A stretch of DNA of 64,000 bases from Locusta migratoria. Taxonomy: Eukaryota > Arthropoda > Insecta > Orthoptera > Acrididae. Below the pieces are notes generated by a model. The model saw only the letters and a list, made by a program, of their open reading frames with translations, was not told where the DNA came from and made no database searches. The position numbers and the translations under genes are program-made. Where the stretch lies: assembly GCA_026315105.1 (NCBI GenBank), contig CM048744.1, positions 361,709,168 through 361,773,167 on the forward strand, in the 5' to 3' direction. Every line of letters begins with the position of its first letter. Position 1 is the stretch's first letter. Below, in pieces: positions 19,962-30,750 of the stretch.

Positions 19962-21268
19962 CAACAGATACTCTGCAAATCACATTTAAGTGCCTGGAAG
20001 ATGGTTCATCAACCACTTTCACAACCTTTCTCTACCGTTCCATTCTCTAATAGCGCGCGGGAAGAGAGAACATCTAAATCGTTCCGTTTTCGATCTGATT
20101 TCTCTTATTTTATTGGGATGGTCATCTTTCCCTATGCACCTGGATGCTAGCGAAGTATTTTCACATTCAAAAGTAAAAGTTTGTGATTGAAATTTCGCAA
20201 TAGATCTCGCCGCAACGAATAACGTCTTTCTTTTAATGATTTCCACCTCAAATCGTGCAACATTTCCGTGACGCTCCCCCCCCCCCCCCCCCCCGTAACG
20301 TGATAAAACAAAACGAGCTGCCCTTCTCTGAACCTTCTCAATGTCTTCCGTCAGTCCCACCTGGTGAGGATCCCACAAGGGGCAACAGTACTCCAGGAGA
20401 GGACGCACAAGTGCGATGTAGGCAGTCTCTTTGGTGGAGCTGTTGCGTCATCGAAGCGTTCTGCAAATGAAACGTAACCTTTAATTCGCCTTCCCGACAG
20501 TATTTTCTATGTGTTCTCTCCAGTCTAAGTTGTTCGTAATTGTAACTCCTAGGTATTTGATAGAATTTACGACCTTAAGATTTGTCTGATTTAACGTGTA
20601 ATTGAAGTTCAGAGGATTTCTTTTAGTAGTCATGTGTATTACTTCACTCTTTTCATTATTTAGTGTTAACTGCCAATTTTCGCACCATGTAGAAATTTTG
20701 TCTAAATCGCCTTGCAGTTGCTTTTGATCCTCTGTTTACTTCACTAACCGGTAAAAGACATCATCATCCGCGAACAGTCTAAAGGAGCTATTCAGATTGT
20801 CTCCTAAATTGTTTATAAACACGAGGGTCCCGGTGGAGTAGCCGAGCGGTCTAAAGCGTCTCGCTGCGGAGCGCGCGGTTGCTCGCCGTGGAGCTTCGAG
20901 TCCTCCTTGGGACATGGGTGTGTGTGTGTGTTGTCCTTAGGTTAGTTTACCTAGGTTTAAGTAGTTTGTAAGCTACGGACTGATGACCACGCAGTTTGGT
21001 CCGATAGATTTACAAACATTTGAACATTTAAACACGAGGAAGAATAGGGGACATATAACGCTTCCCTGGGGAACGCCAGATATCGCTTCTGTTTTACTCG
21101 GTGACTTAACGTCAATTACTACGATCTGTATCCTATCTGATAGGAAATCACGAATCTAGTCGCAAAATTTGGGCGATATTCCATAAGCACGCAAATTCAT
21201 TAGAAGCCGCTTGTGAGGTACAGTGTCAAAAACCTTCCGGAAATCCAGAAATGTGGAATCGATTTCGG
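19962..21268 (-). mobile_element. LINE E, 5'-truncated jockey/CR1-like copy
   Basis: 3' end at about 19962 (ATACTCTGCAAATCACATTT), 5' truncation at about 21268 in the motif A region. Minus-strand coding pieces include RLRAYGISP-like (as LRAYGIS), LFADDDVFYR (FADD near 20780), VHHMTTKRNPLN-like, and LEYCCPLWDPHQVGLTEDIE with RRAARFVLSRYGG. A 19-C run at 20276-20294 breaks the frame where LINE A has 7 C. Also interrupted by a SINE (20827-21029). Confidence 0.85.
20827..21029 (+). mobile_element. tRNA-derived SINE, type 2
   Basis: Head GTGGAGTAGCCGAGCGGTCT, TTGTCCTTAGGTTAGTTTAC body, ACAAACATTTGAACATTT tail. Target duplication AAACACGAGG at 20817-20826 and 21030-21039, splitting the reverse transcriptase frame of LINE E. 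Confidence 0.94.
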
Positions 21269-22057
21269 ATCACAGGTTTTGTAGTACGACGACAACAAGG
21301 TTACCAAGAGTCTAGCTTAAGTTAGTGCAGTACAACTTAGCCAAAATTATCGTTTCGTACATACGTGGAGCACAAGGACAGTAAACTCAACAATAAGTTC
21401 GTGTAGGCCAGTGTCAATAAACAGCTGGACCGTGCAAAACGCTGTTACATCAGCAAACGTCAGTTATGCACAAGCTAGGTTTGGTTAAGGATTTGGTTCC
21501 GTAAGTAAAGAGTAAGGCAGTTGTATAAAATTGTAATTACATTTTGTTTTTTGTAAAGTGTCTCGTTAAGAGAATATTGTCAGGTAGTGTGAGATTTACT
21601 ACATTAAAGAAAAATTATATGATTTTTCTTAATGTTAGAAGAATAAGGAATAGAAGTTTACAATAATTTCTTATAAACCCCCAATTTTGCGATATAGATG
21701 CTTCTAAGACTGAGAGGTAACGGCGGAAGAAATAACAATAGTGAATGAAATAAGGACTGAACTCAGGGGCATTCACAGGAGTATAATGAAACTGTTTAGT
21801 GATTGTTTAGAGCGGTAGTGGATAGTGCTTTAGTACAAGTAGAATTCGGGGACGAATTCTTTCCATAGCATGTCGCAGTATTATGGTAGAAGCAGTTTCA
21901 GGAAAATTGTGTAAACAATACGTCAAAATGTAATTTAAAGTGTAATTAATGTGTATAACTTACAGGAAATGTGTAAAACCACTTTGACTTCGCACGTTAC
22001 AGTAACCAGGTCAATATCGCTACCATACTCGTCGGCCACGTGTTATATCGAGGCCAG
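21269..22057. other. Unassigned stretch
   Basis: About 790 bp between LINE E and a SINE. No gene, motif or repeat family recognised. Confidence 0.4.
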
Positions 22058-22217
22058 AGTGTCGCGCGGGAGTATCCGAGCGGTCTCGAGCGCCACGTTG
22101 CGGATCGCGCGGCCTCCCGCGTCGGAGGTTCGAATCCTTCCTAGGTCACGGATGTTTGTGTCGTCTTTAGTATAAATTAGTTCATAAGTAGTTATGACCC
22201 CGCAGTTAAGTCCAATA
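22058..22217 (+). mobile_element. tRNA-derived SINE (variant head), split by a 3-kb element
   Basis: Head GGAGTATCCGAGCGGTCTCG and B box AGGTTCGAATCC, then GGATGTTTGTGTCGTCTTTAG and the shared tail, which breaks off at GTTAAGTCCAATA. The missing end of the tail (ATAAGCTGTACAAGCAATTT, a diverged form of ATAAGCTTAACAAACATTT) appears at 25229-25248, on the far side of the inverted-terminal element at 22220-25228. The SINE was therefore there first. Confidence 0.7.
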
Positions 22218-22596
22218 CAGGCGCGTTTACACTGAAGTTCGGAACAAATTTTTGTTCGCAACATGTTCCCAGCCAATGTTGACAACATCGTTCGTTGTTC
22301 GTGACCACGACTACACTGGCGACGAACATTTGTATTCAAATCGTCTACTACAGAGAGATTCTGCGTGTATTTGCGTTACGGAATTCTCAGAGCTAAGATA
22401 CTGTATGTCAATTGAGGAGGAAGCAACATTAACATGTGGAGTTGCGTTATTATAGATAGATCAATAAATAAGGCGGAAAGAATGACATAGTCATCGGTGG
22501 TGGACTAAAATATGTTACAAAAGTCGTGGTAAAAATGACATGCTCTTGTGAACTGAACGTGGAAAACGGTTCTGGCCTTCGTAATTTCACAAATAT

Positions 22597-23330
22597 ATCG
22601 CCTTCATATTTTTAAATTTTGCTAATTATTAAAAGGGCTTGTTTTCTTCAAAAACGACACATTTTTAGCAGGGCAATTCCTGTAAAATAAAGACATCCTG
22701 TAACCCTCCGTTTTCTTGCAATAGGAAATTCGTACCAAAGTCTAGCATATTTATTTCATATTCAAAGCCTGGTATACGATACCTAAAATAGTTCCTGCGC
22801 TCTATCAAGCTTTCTTTGAAGGATTTAAGGATTATGTAAAGGTAATTCAGTTATTTCAATATCACTGACACATCGCACATTCACAGCAATAAATTTGATC
22901 CCAGCTGAATGATTGCAGTGTTATGTCCAGGAACTTTAAAATTTTATATCCAAACCACTTTGGATCGCCTTCATATTTTTAAATTTTGCTAATTATTAAA
23001 AGGGCTTGTTTTCTTCAAAAACGACACATTTTTAGCAGGGCAATTCCTGTAAAATAAAGACATCCTGTAACCCTCCGTTTTCTTGCAATAGGAAATTCGT
23101 ACCAAAGTCTAGCATATTTATTTCATATTCAAAGCCTGGTATACGATACCTAAAATAGTTCCTGCGCTCTATCAAGCTTTCTTTGAAGGATTTAAGGATT
23201 ATGTAAAGGTAATTCAGTTATTTCAATATCACTGACACATCGCACATTCACAGCAATAAATTTGATCCCAGCTGAATGATTGCAGTGTTATGTCCAGGAA
23301 CTTTAAAATTTTATATCCAAACCACTTTGG
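22597..23330. repeat. Perfect 367-bp tandem duplication
   Basis: 22597-22963 and 22964-23330 appear identical base for base by eye, from ATCGCCTTCATATTTTTAAA to AAACCACTTTGG. Identity over 367 bp inside an otherwise decayed region points to a very recent duplication or an assembly artefact. No coding potential. Confidence 0.9.
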
Positions 23331-23699
23331 ATTGTACGTAGAGTCCCTCCCCTCCCCCCACTTCCTGTTTACATTTTTTGTACTCTGTTTATTTTCCTTT
23401 TTTCCTGACCCTATGTGACATGAGGATTTTTATGTTATCAATGTCACTGTTGGTGGCAGCTCCACAGTATTTTTTTTTATTATTATTTTATTTTTATTTA
23501 TTTTGAAAGAATCATGTTTCTCTCTCATGTTCTTGTACCTTGCACAATATATGTTCCACAACCACTGCTCTTCATGTAATGGTACAAGATGGTAAATTGG
23601 CGCACTTTAGCTTACGGTAGTAACACTAAAAGTGGGCCTTTGCGATCGTCTTTGGACAGCTTGAAATTTAAATGAAACTAACGGCTTAACCATGCATCT

Positions 23700-24490
23700 G
23701 ACACGAAAATTGAATAACCGAAATTGTAGAGCAGAAAATTTTCTACAACTTGTCTCTTTTATGTTTTTTTCCATATCTAGTTTCAGAGATATTTGCAAAA
23801 ATAACGGCGATTTTGGGATGTATGTCTGCCTGTCTGTCTGTCTGTGCGTCTGCCCGTAACGTGTTCCCTGTTAAGACGAACCGTTCAACCGATCAGCACC
23901 AAATTTTGCACACATAATTGTAGGCCGCCAGAGGACAGAACCTTCTTTTTTCAAATTTTTCGGACAAAAAATACGCTAGTAATACCAAAAAAAGCCGTTT
24001 GTAATATAATTGTAATTGCAAACGAACTGTTTATCTGACACGAACATTGAATAACCTAATTGGTAGGGAACCTAATTGGTAGGGCAAAATTCTCTACAAC
24101 TTCGCTCTATTATGTTTTTTTTCATATCTTGCATCGTTGCAGAGATATTTGTAAAAATAACGGCGATTTCACGATGTCTGTCTGGCTGTAACGTGTTCCC
24201 ACTTTTTAGGTCGAAACGTTCAACCGATCGGCACCAAATTTTACATACATAATTGTTGGTTACCAGAGACCAGAAACTCGTTTTTTCAAATATTTCGGAC
24301 AAGAAATACGTTAGTAATACCAAAAAAGCCGTTTGTAATGTAATTTTAATTGCAAATAAACCGTTCATCTGACGCGAAAATTAAAAAAAAACTAATTTGT
24401 AGAGGAGAAAATTCTCTAAAACGTTGTTCCCTTACGTTTTTCTCATATCTCGTATCGTTTGAGAGATATTTGCAAAAATAACGGAGTTTT
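23700..24490. repeat. Diverged ~325-350-bp tandem repeat, ~2.4 units
   Basis: GAGATATTTGnAAAAATAACGG recurs at about 23787, 24138 and 24461, each preceded by a TGTAGAG-AAAATTnTCTA block. The first two are followed by AACGTGTTCCC, AACCGATCnGCACCAAATTT, a TTTTTCGGACAA-like block and CCGTTTGTAAT. The third unit is cut short. A short (TGTC) run lies at 23824-23845. Function unknown. Confidence 0.8.
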
Positions 24491-24689
24491 GACACCCTCT
24501 ATTAAATTAACGAAAACCAGTCGTTCGCAGATGTCACGTGACATTCCTCGCCCAGAACTGTCTCTGGCATACGCCATCTTGCGTTGCGTATTTGATGATT
24601 TTCTTAATGTAACTTACACGTTGTCATTTAAAAGCAATGGCGCACTGAAGAATTAGCAAAAAGACGTCGTTATTCGTACGATAAATGAT

Positions 24690-24993
24690 AATCGAGTGTC
24701 TACAAATGCCATATTAGCATCAGTTAACAACGGCCATCAATAGTATGAGATTATAGAACGTAATTCTTAACTGTTAGCTGTAGTATAGTGGGCAATGTGT
24801 TGGACTGTGACGTTGAAGTTCAGTGGTTCGGAACCCGGCAATACCTAAATTTCTTTTTCCTACAAGGGTTTGAGACACTGTTATTAATTAATGTTTTATT
24901 ATTTACATTATTATTTTGGTCCAAAGGGTTTGCAAAAACTTATAAAACTACAAATCTAAAGTGGGCCGTAAAACACGTCAGTGCGATTTTTTT
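24690..24993 (+). repeat. Dispersed repeat R1, copy 2
   Basis: Second copy of the repeat at 1-295, with the same CAGTTAACAACGGCCAT start and AAAACTTATAAAACTACAAA end, and a diverged tRNA-like core at about 24780-24842. It lies inside the 3-kb element near its right end, so copy 1 may be part of another such element whose left side precedes this window. Confidence 0.65.
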
Positions 24994-25248
24994 TTCCTTG
25001 CTACACTGTATCGAACATAACACCAAAAACCACGACACACGACACAATACTCGGTTCAGAAGCAAAATAAAAGCAAACACTAGCGCTGTGTAGCGGCAGT
25101 TCGCGGTAACAAGCCACGGACAAATGTTCCTTTGATCTTTATCGACCAACATGTTGTCATCATCGGCAGTCTAGTAGCAACCACGAACAATGTTGCGAAC
25201 AATGTTCCGAACTCAGTGTAACTGGGCCATAAGCTGTACAAGCAATTT

Positions 25249-25795
25249 TTGAGGCCAGCGTTAGCGAGCTACGTGACCAGAACGACCAGCCACTCGGTCG
25301 TCCACTTGCAGCAACCGCCAGAGGCGTTGACCCAAGCTGGAAGTTTCCCGACGTGCTAACAAATGCCGGAAACAGCGTATTCAGCAGGAGAGAGGCGTAG
25401 TTAAGCGCCGCCAACACGTCGCTCATTACTGGCAACAGCTGGTCTGTTGCACGCCCCAGGCCGTAAACCGGAGACCGGAGACTGCCGTTAAACCGCTGCA
25501 CTAGTCTTCTCACTTACCTGCCGCCTACTATATACTGCCGACACTGCGGCGTTATTAAGGGGCCATCCTGATGTTCGTGATTATTAGGTAAATCCTACTA
25601 AAGACCACTGATTCCTTCTGACCCTTCCACTGTAAGCAGACAATCATATTATAACGAATTTAAAAAGGGTATTAGATTTGATTAGAAGTATTACTATACT
25701 TAAAATTCGATTCCATTATATGGAAGCAAGTGCTCAACGACTACACAATAATTATTAGCTGCAGTGAAAGTAGCAGTACTGGCCGTAAAAAACTT
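25249..25795. other. Unassigned stretch
   Basis: A 117-codon minus-strand frame (25160-25513) overlaps it but shows no domain. Nothing else recognised. Confidence 0.35.
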
Positions 25796-26945
25796 TGCTT
25801 TTATTATAGCAAATCGATTTTGGTGCCTGGCCTGTGCAAGTCTCTTCATCTCAGAATAAGTTCGACAACCTACATCCTTCTGTATCTGCTTACTGTATTC
25901 TTCCCTCGGTCTCCCTCTACGATTTTTACCCCACACACTACCTTCTAATGCTAAGTTGACAATTCCTTGATGTCTCAGAATGAGTCCAACCAACTATCCC
26001 TTCTCTTAGTCAGGATATGCCAGAAACTCCTTTTCTCCCCGATTCGGTTGAGCACCTCCTCATTAGTTACGTGATCTACCCATCTAATTTTCATCATTCG
26101 TCTGTAGCACCACATTTCAAAATCTTCTATCATCTCTTTGTCTGAACTCCTTATCGTCCACGTTCCACTCCCACACATGCTACACTCCAGACAAATGCTT
26201 TCAGAAAGGACTTCCTAACATTTAAATTGATATTGGATGTTAACAAGTTTCGCTTCTTTAGAAACGCTTTTCTTCCCATAGTCATTCTGCATTTTATATC
26301 TTCTCTACTTCGGCCATCAGAAGTTATTTTGCTACCCAAATAACAAAACTCTTACACCACTTTTATTGTCTCATTACCTAATCTAATTCCTTCAGCATCG
26401 CCTGATTTTCTGACGTTACATTCCATTACCCTCGTTTTACTCTTGTTAATGTTCATCTTATATCTTCCTTTCAAGGCACTGTCTATTCCATTAAGTTGCT
26501 GTTCCAGATCTTTTGCAGTCTCTGACAAGATTACTATGTCATGGCCAAACCGCAAAGCTATTATTTCTTCTCCATGAACTTTAATTCCCTCTCCAAATTT
26601 CTCGTTCCGTTCCTTCGCTGCTTGCTCAATATACAGATTAAACAACACTGGGGAAGGGCTACAACCCTGACTTACTCCCCTCCCAACCTCGGCGTTCCTT
26701 TCTTGCCCTTCGACTCTAATAACTGCCGTCTGGTTTTTGTATAGGTTGAATATAACTCTTCGCTCCGTTTATTTTACCCCTGATACCTTCAGAATTTGAA
26801 AGAGTGTATGCCAGTCGACATTGTCAAAAGCTTTCTCCAAATCTAAAAATGCTAAAAAATGTAGGTTTCCCTTTCCTTAGCCTATCTTCTAAGATTACAC
26901 GTAATGTGAGTACTGCCTCCCGTGTTCCTACGCATTTTCCTATCA
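25796..26945 (-). pseudogene. RTE-like LINE ORF2, catalytic motif lost (RTE-2)
   Basis: Minus-strand RTE-type reverse transcriptase remnant. In order: REAVLTLRVILEDRLRKGKP (from 26943), a KAFDnVDWHTLF-like motif A region, a GCSPSPVLFNLYIEQAAKE-like stretch (motif B), then FGHDIVILSETAKDLEQQLN, where the catalytic FADD of relatives reads FGHD. The rest is KMNINKSKTRVMECNVRKSG, GSKITSDGRSREDIKCRM, NVRKSFLKAFVWSV and MCGSGTWTIRSSDKEMIEDF. The endonuclease domain is absent. Frameshifts and the lost catalytic aspartate show it is inactive. Confidence 0.82.
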
Positions 26946-28179
26946 GCATGAATGTTGTGAGTGATTGATACATACCAGAAAATTCACAACAGATGTAAAA
27001 TAAATTATAAAATAATACATAGATCTGGCACATTCCACATTAGAATGTATAGACAGTGCTGGATTATCAATTTAGGTGTCAGGTTGTGGTGTCTCGTCCG
27101 TGACGTTTGCTTAGACACCACACTTGATGTTTATTACGAAGAGATTGCATGTTCAAAGTTAGCAGCCCAAGTGTTTTTATTTATGGAGTAACCAGCTAGT
27201 CTGTTTCCGCAATGATATTTCTGCAACACCTAACAACGGACTTCACTCTTCCGAAGATTCGGTTATTATATCATCTTATAGAATTAATTCCACCTTACAT
27301 TATATATAACTTCTTTGTGCTCTTGAATTCGTTTCAAAGTTTTATTCCATCTTATTACAACGCTAAGTATGGAATATTAACTGACTTTCCACTATGTAGA
27401 CAAATGTAAAAGCGATAGAATAGACTTACAGAACACATTGCTTAAACAATACATCTTTTGTTTTTACCAACATGGAGGTTATTTTCATATTTGCATATTT
27501 TTTTCAAATTTTTCGTAAACATTAATGTATTATTGAGAGTCATATGGACTTAGTTTTGTTTGAAGATTGGTTAATGTACTTAAACCTCTGTGCAAAGAAT
27601 ACAAACACAATGTTCATGTTCAATTTTTTTTCTAAACTATAAAGATAGGAGATGAGACCATTTCTTCTTCTTGTTCGAACATTGAGACAGTAAAGTCGTA
27701 AATTATTTGAGCTCCGTAATTATTACGAACTTTCCAGGATATGTATGAACTATGTAAGTGATGTAAGTTTTATGTAGATATGCTGATTTTTAATTCAATT
27801 ATAAGCTCTGCAGTGTAATGGAACTTCGAATGTGTTCTCACTTAGTAGAAAACTAATTCCTTTATTTTTCCCTTCTAACAATTTGTTAACTGTGATTCTA
27901 TCTATTTTTCAGGATAACTGATTCCGCATTACATATAATGGTGAAACTAATTGTTGGAGATGTGATCAGAATAGTAATCATTTTCATTCCATTCTTTTAC
28001 TAGATATTTGTTCTGAATACGATCCTCAGATTTTATGCCGACTTATTAAATTTCAGTTTAAAAAATTTGAGCTGGCTGTTGACTTTGTTAGTAAATGATA
28101 GCGATAGTAAATGATGTCTCCACCAGTTAGGTTTACGGCAGTTTTCCATCGACAACAGGTTTTTAATTAATTTCTTAGT
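26946..28179. other. Unassigned AT-rich stretch
   Basis: About 1.2 kb of AT-rich sequence. No gene or element boundary seen. Confidence 0.4.
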
Positions 28180-28668
28180 GCGTAACTTGCCTATTCTTTT
28201 ACAATGCTGCATTTTTTTTCATTCTTTTCAAAACAGAGGAACCTTTCATGACTCACATAAATTCTACGACACCAATTTGAAATATTTCTCCGGATCAATC
28301 TTTATAGCAAGGTCAGTGACGGCTTTTCAAAAATATTATCTGACTTTTACAGTGACTTCATTGAAATTCATATTTCTTTCATTTTTCTTAGTAAAATCAC
28401 GGAACAGTTTCATTTGCAGAAGCTATTCCATTTCAAGGATATTTGCATTCAGATATTATTTAAATAAAAAATCTTCTCTAAAAATTTTAATAATATAGGA
28501 GAAATGTTTCAAAATATCATTAGCAGAACTTTCTAGTATGCTGGTCGTGCTATTTATTGCAATACTTGTATCATCTCCGGATACAACTAACTCTGCTTCT
28601 GGCGATGTTACTGATGAGAAGTCATTAATGTACACAAGAAAAAGAAACGGCCCTAAGATGGATCCTGG
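28180..28668 (-). pseudogene. Decayed LINE fragment, different family
   Basis: Minus-strand 28535-28660 reads FLFLVYINDFSSVTS followed by ELVVSGDDTSIAINS, which matches reverse transcriptase motifs B-C (GPFLFLVYINDL...FADDTSIAI), with SGDD in place of FADD. The sequence beyond it is too decayed to place. It abuts LINE G in the opposite orientation, but the residues differ enough that it belongs to another non-LTR family and is not a simple 5' inversion of LINE G. Confidence 0.55.
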
Positions 28669-29395
28669 TTATGCTTTATCGCCCAAAATTTGCGACTGGA
28701 TAGGGGATTTCCTGTCAGAGAGGACACAGTTCGTAGTAATCGATGGTAAGGCATCGACTGAAACAGAAGTGATATTGGGCGTTCCACAGAGTAGTGTTAT
28801 TGGTCCTCTGCTGTTCCTTATTTATATTAACGATTTGGGAGAAAGTCTAAGTAGCTCTGTTAGTTTGTTTGCAGATGACGTCGTTATTTACCGTCTAGTA
28901 AAATCATCTGAAGATCAAAACCAAGTGCAGAACGATCTGAATAAGATATCACTATGGAGTAGAAATTGGCAATTGACTCTAAATGATAAGAAGTGTGTAG
29001 TCAATCACATGAGTACGAAAAGAAATCCGTTTAACGTTGATTAAAAGATAAATCAATCAAAAGTGAAGGCCGTAAACTCCACAAAATACCTAGGAATTAC
29101 TATTACTTCAGACTTAAATGGGAAAGAACACGTAGACAATATCGTGGGAAAGGCGAACCAGAGACTGCGTTTTATTGGCAGAACCCTTAAAACATGCAAC
29201 AGAACTACAAAAGAATGTGCATACACTACGCTTGTCCGTCCATTTTTGGAGTATAGCTGCGCAGTGTGGGATCCTTATCAGGTGGGTTTGACGGAGGACG
29301 TCGAAAGAGTCCAGAGAAGGGCAGCTAGTTTCGTATTGTCGCAATACAGAGGAGACAGCGTTACGGAAATGATACAGGATCTGGGATGGAAATCA

Positions 29396-29569
29396 AAATG
29401 TTGAAATGTTCAAAGTTTGTTAAACTTAAGGGACTAAATTTACTACTTAAGAACTACCTTTCACTAAAGACGGCACAAACATCCGGCGGAGGGAATCGAA
29501 TCCCCGACCGTACCGGTCGTGCAGACTGTGACTGGCGCGCCGCAGACCGCCCGGCCTCTGCGGTCGGCT
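29396..29569 (-). mobile_element. tRNA-derived SINE, type 1 variant
   Basis: Minus-strand copy, diverged and shortened: B-box complement GGAATCGAATCCC, head complement CTCTGCGGTCGGC, tail ATGTTCAAAGTTTGTTAAAC. Target duplication GATGGAAATCA (29385-29395) and GATGGGAATCA (29570-29580), differing at one base. It interrupts the ORF2 of LINE G. Confidence 0.88.
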
Positions 29570-29674
29570 GATGGGAATCATTAAAACAACGGCGCTTATC
29601 GCTGCGGCGTGGGCTACTTAAGAAACTCCAGTCGCAAACATTCTCCTCCTAATGCGAAAATATATTGTTGACTC

Positions 29675-29873
29675 AAATGTTCAAATGTTTGTAAATCTAT
29701 CGGACCAAACTGCGTGGTCATCAGTCCGTAGCTTACAAACTACTTAAACCTAGGTAAACTAACCTAAGGACAACACACACACCGATGCCCCAGGGAGGAC
29801 TCGAACCTCCATGGCGAGCAACCGCGCACTCCGCAGCGAGACGCTTTAGACCGCTCGGCTACTCCACCGCGGC
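29675..29873 (-). mobile_element. tRNA-derived SINE, type 2
   Basis: Minus-strand type 2 copy, with CTCGGCTACTCCACCGCGG at the right end and AAATGTTCAAATGTTTGTAA at the left. Target duplication ATTGTTGACTC at 29664-29674 and 29874-29884, inside the 3' UTR of LINE G. Confidence 0.95.
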
Positions 29874-30070
29874 ATTGTTGACTCCCAATTACATATGTAG
29901 AAATGGTCATCAGAATAAAATACGAGAAATTAGTGCCCGAGTGGAGAGATTCAGGTGTTCTTTCTTCTCGCGCGGTATCGGGAATGGAATAGGAGATATA
30001 TAGTATAAAGGTAGGTCGATGAAATCTGTTGAAATCTGTGTCAGGGACTTAGATGTGATTTGCAGAGTAT

Positions 30071-30687
30071 CCCATGTAGGTGTAGATCCTTAAGGGACAC
30101 CACACGTAATGTCTTTCCAATATGATGAAGACTGATGTCTTGATTCACTAGTTCGTTGCACTGACACCCTTTGTTTCCTGTTAGCGAGGTACTAGTTGAA
30201 CCGTTTTGCAGCACTGCGCATGACACCACATAATTGTACTTTTCTTAAAAAGAGATGGAGAGGTTCGCTCGTGACAGAGTGCGGAGGAGATATGCGTGAG
30301 ACTAGTGTTTGGACTGAAGTACACAAGAACAAGAGGTGTAGAAGAAGACGCAGTGGCGGCGTGTGAAGTTTGGCAGGGCAGAGTCGCGGCGTAGAGGCCG
30401 CCGTGTCGCTGTGCCTTCCGGCGGAAGCGCGCTCCGCTGCCCCTCCCACTCCCACGCGCTGGCGCCGGCTTCGGAGCACACGTGGGGGCGGCCGGCCGCT
30501 TACGTGGGCGGGAGCTGGCAAGCAGCTAGCAGCTGGCTCGAACGAAGGAGAGCACGACGAACGGGGCACGAGGTCCCACCTGCAAAGGCAGCCTATCCGT
30601 TCACTGTTATGTTCTGCATGGTCGCCATAACGACCCACACAATACACCAAGTGGCTCCTAGACACTTGCCAGGAATCTACATCTGCA
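30071..30687. other. GC-rich, CpG-dense block between two LINEs
   Basis: 30340-30560 is strongly GC-rich with many CpG and GCGC/GGCGG motifs. Long open frames on both strands here (for example minus 30192-30707) follow from the base composition; I recognise no domain. It could be a promoter-like CpG island, part of an unknown element, or a non-coding exon. Confidence 0.35.
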
Positions 30688-30750
30688 TGGGATACTCTGC
30701 AAATCACATTTAATTACCTGGCAGAGGGTGCATCGAACCACCATTATACT

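Larger units (their letters stand above)
22220..25228. mobile_element. Unclassified 3.0-kb DNA element with ~60-bp inverted ends
   Basis: The left end reads GGCGCGTTTACACTGAAGTT then CGGAACA...TTGTTCGCAACATG. The right end, reverse-complemented from 25228, reads GGCCCAGTTACACTGAGTTC then GGAACATTGTTCGCAACATT. Both flanks have ATA (22215-22217 and 25229-25231), a possible 3-bp target duplication, and the flanks together rebuild a SINE tail. A 3-bp target duplication would fit PIF/Harbinger, but no transposase or Myb-like frame is recognised. The interior carries a perfect 367-bp duplication, a ~330-bp tandem repeat and repeat R1. Confidence 0.6.
28669..30070 (+). mobile_element. LINE G, 5'-truncated jockey/CR1-like copy
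   Basis: Plus-strand reverse transcriptase C-terminal half: KICDWIGDFLSERTQFVVID, EVILGVPQSSVIGPLLFLIY, SLFADDVVIYRLVKSSEDQN (FADD near 28870), NWQLTLNDKKCVV, NSTKYLGITITSDLNGKEH, YSCAVWDPYQVGLTEDVERV. A stop at 29042 splits the frame, and a type-1-like SINE (29396-29569) interrupts DLGWES. A second SINE (29675-29873) sits in the 3' UTR. The 3' end at about 30070 reads TGATTTGCAGAGTATCCCAT. Confidence 0.85.

Noticed and set aside
28508..28700. 5' inversion (twin priming) of LINE G
   Set aside because: The inverted piece encodes a YINDFSSVTS...GDDTSIAIN-type motif that differs from the LINE G motif (YINDLGESLSS...FADDVVIYR), so it is from another LINE family.
30192..30707. 171-codon minus-strand frame, with overlapping plus-strand frames
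   Set aside because: Lies in a GC-rich block where stops are rare on every strand; composition is rich in R, P, S and A without any motif.
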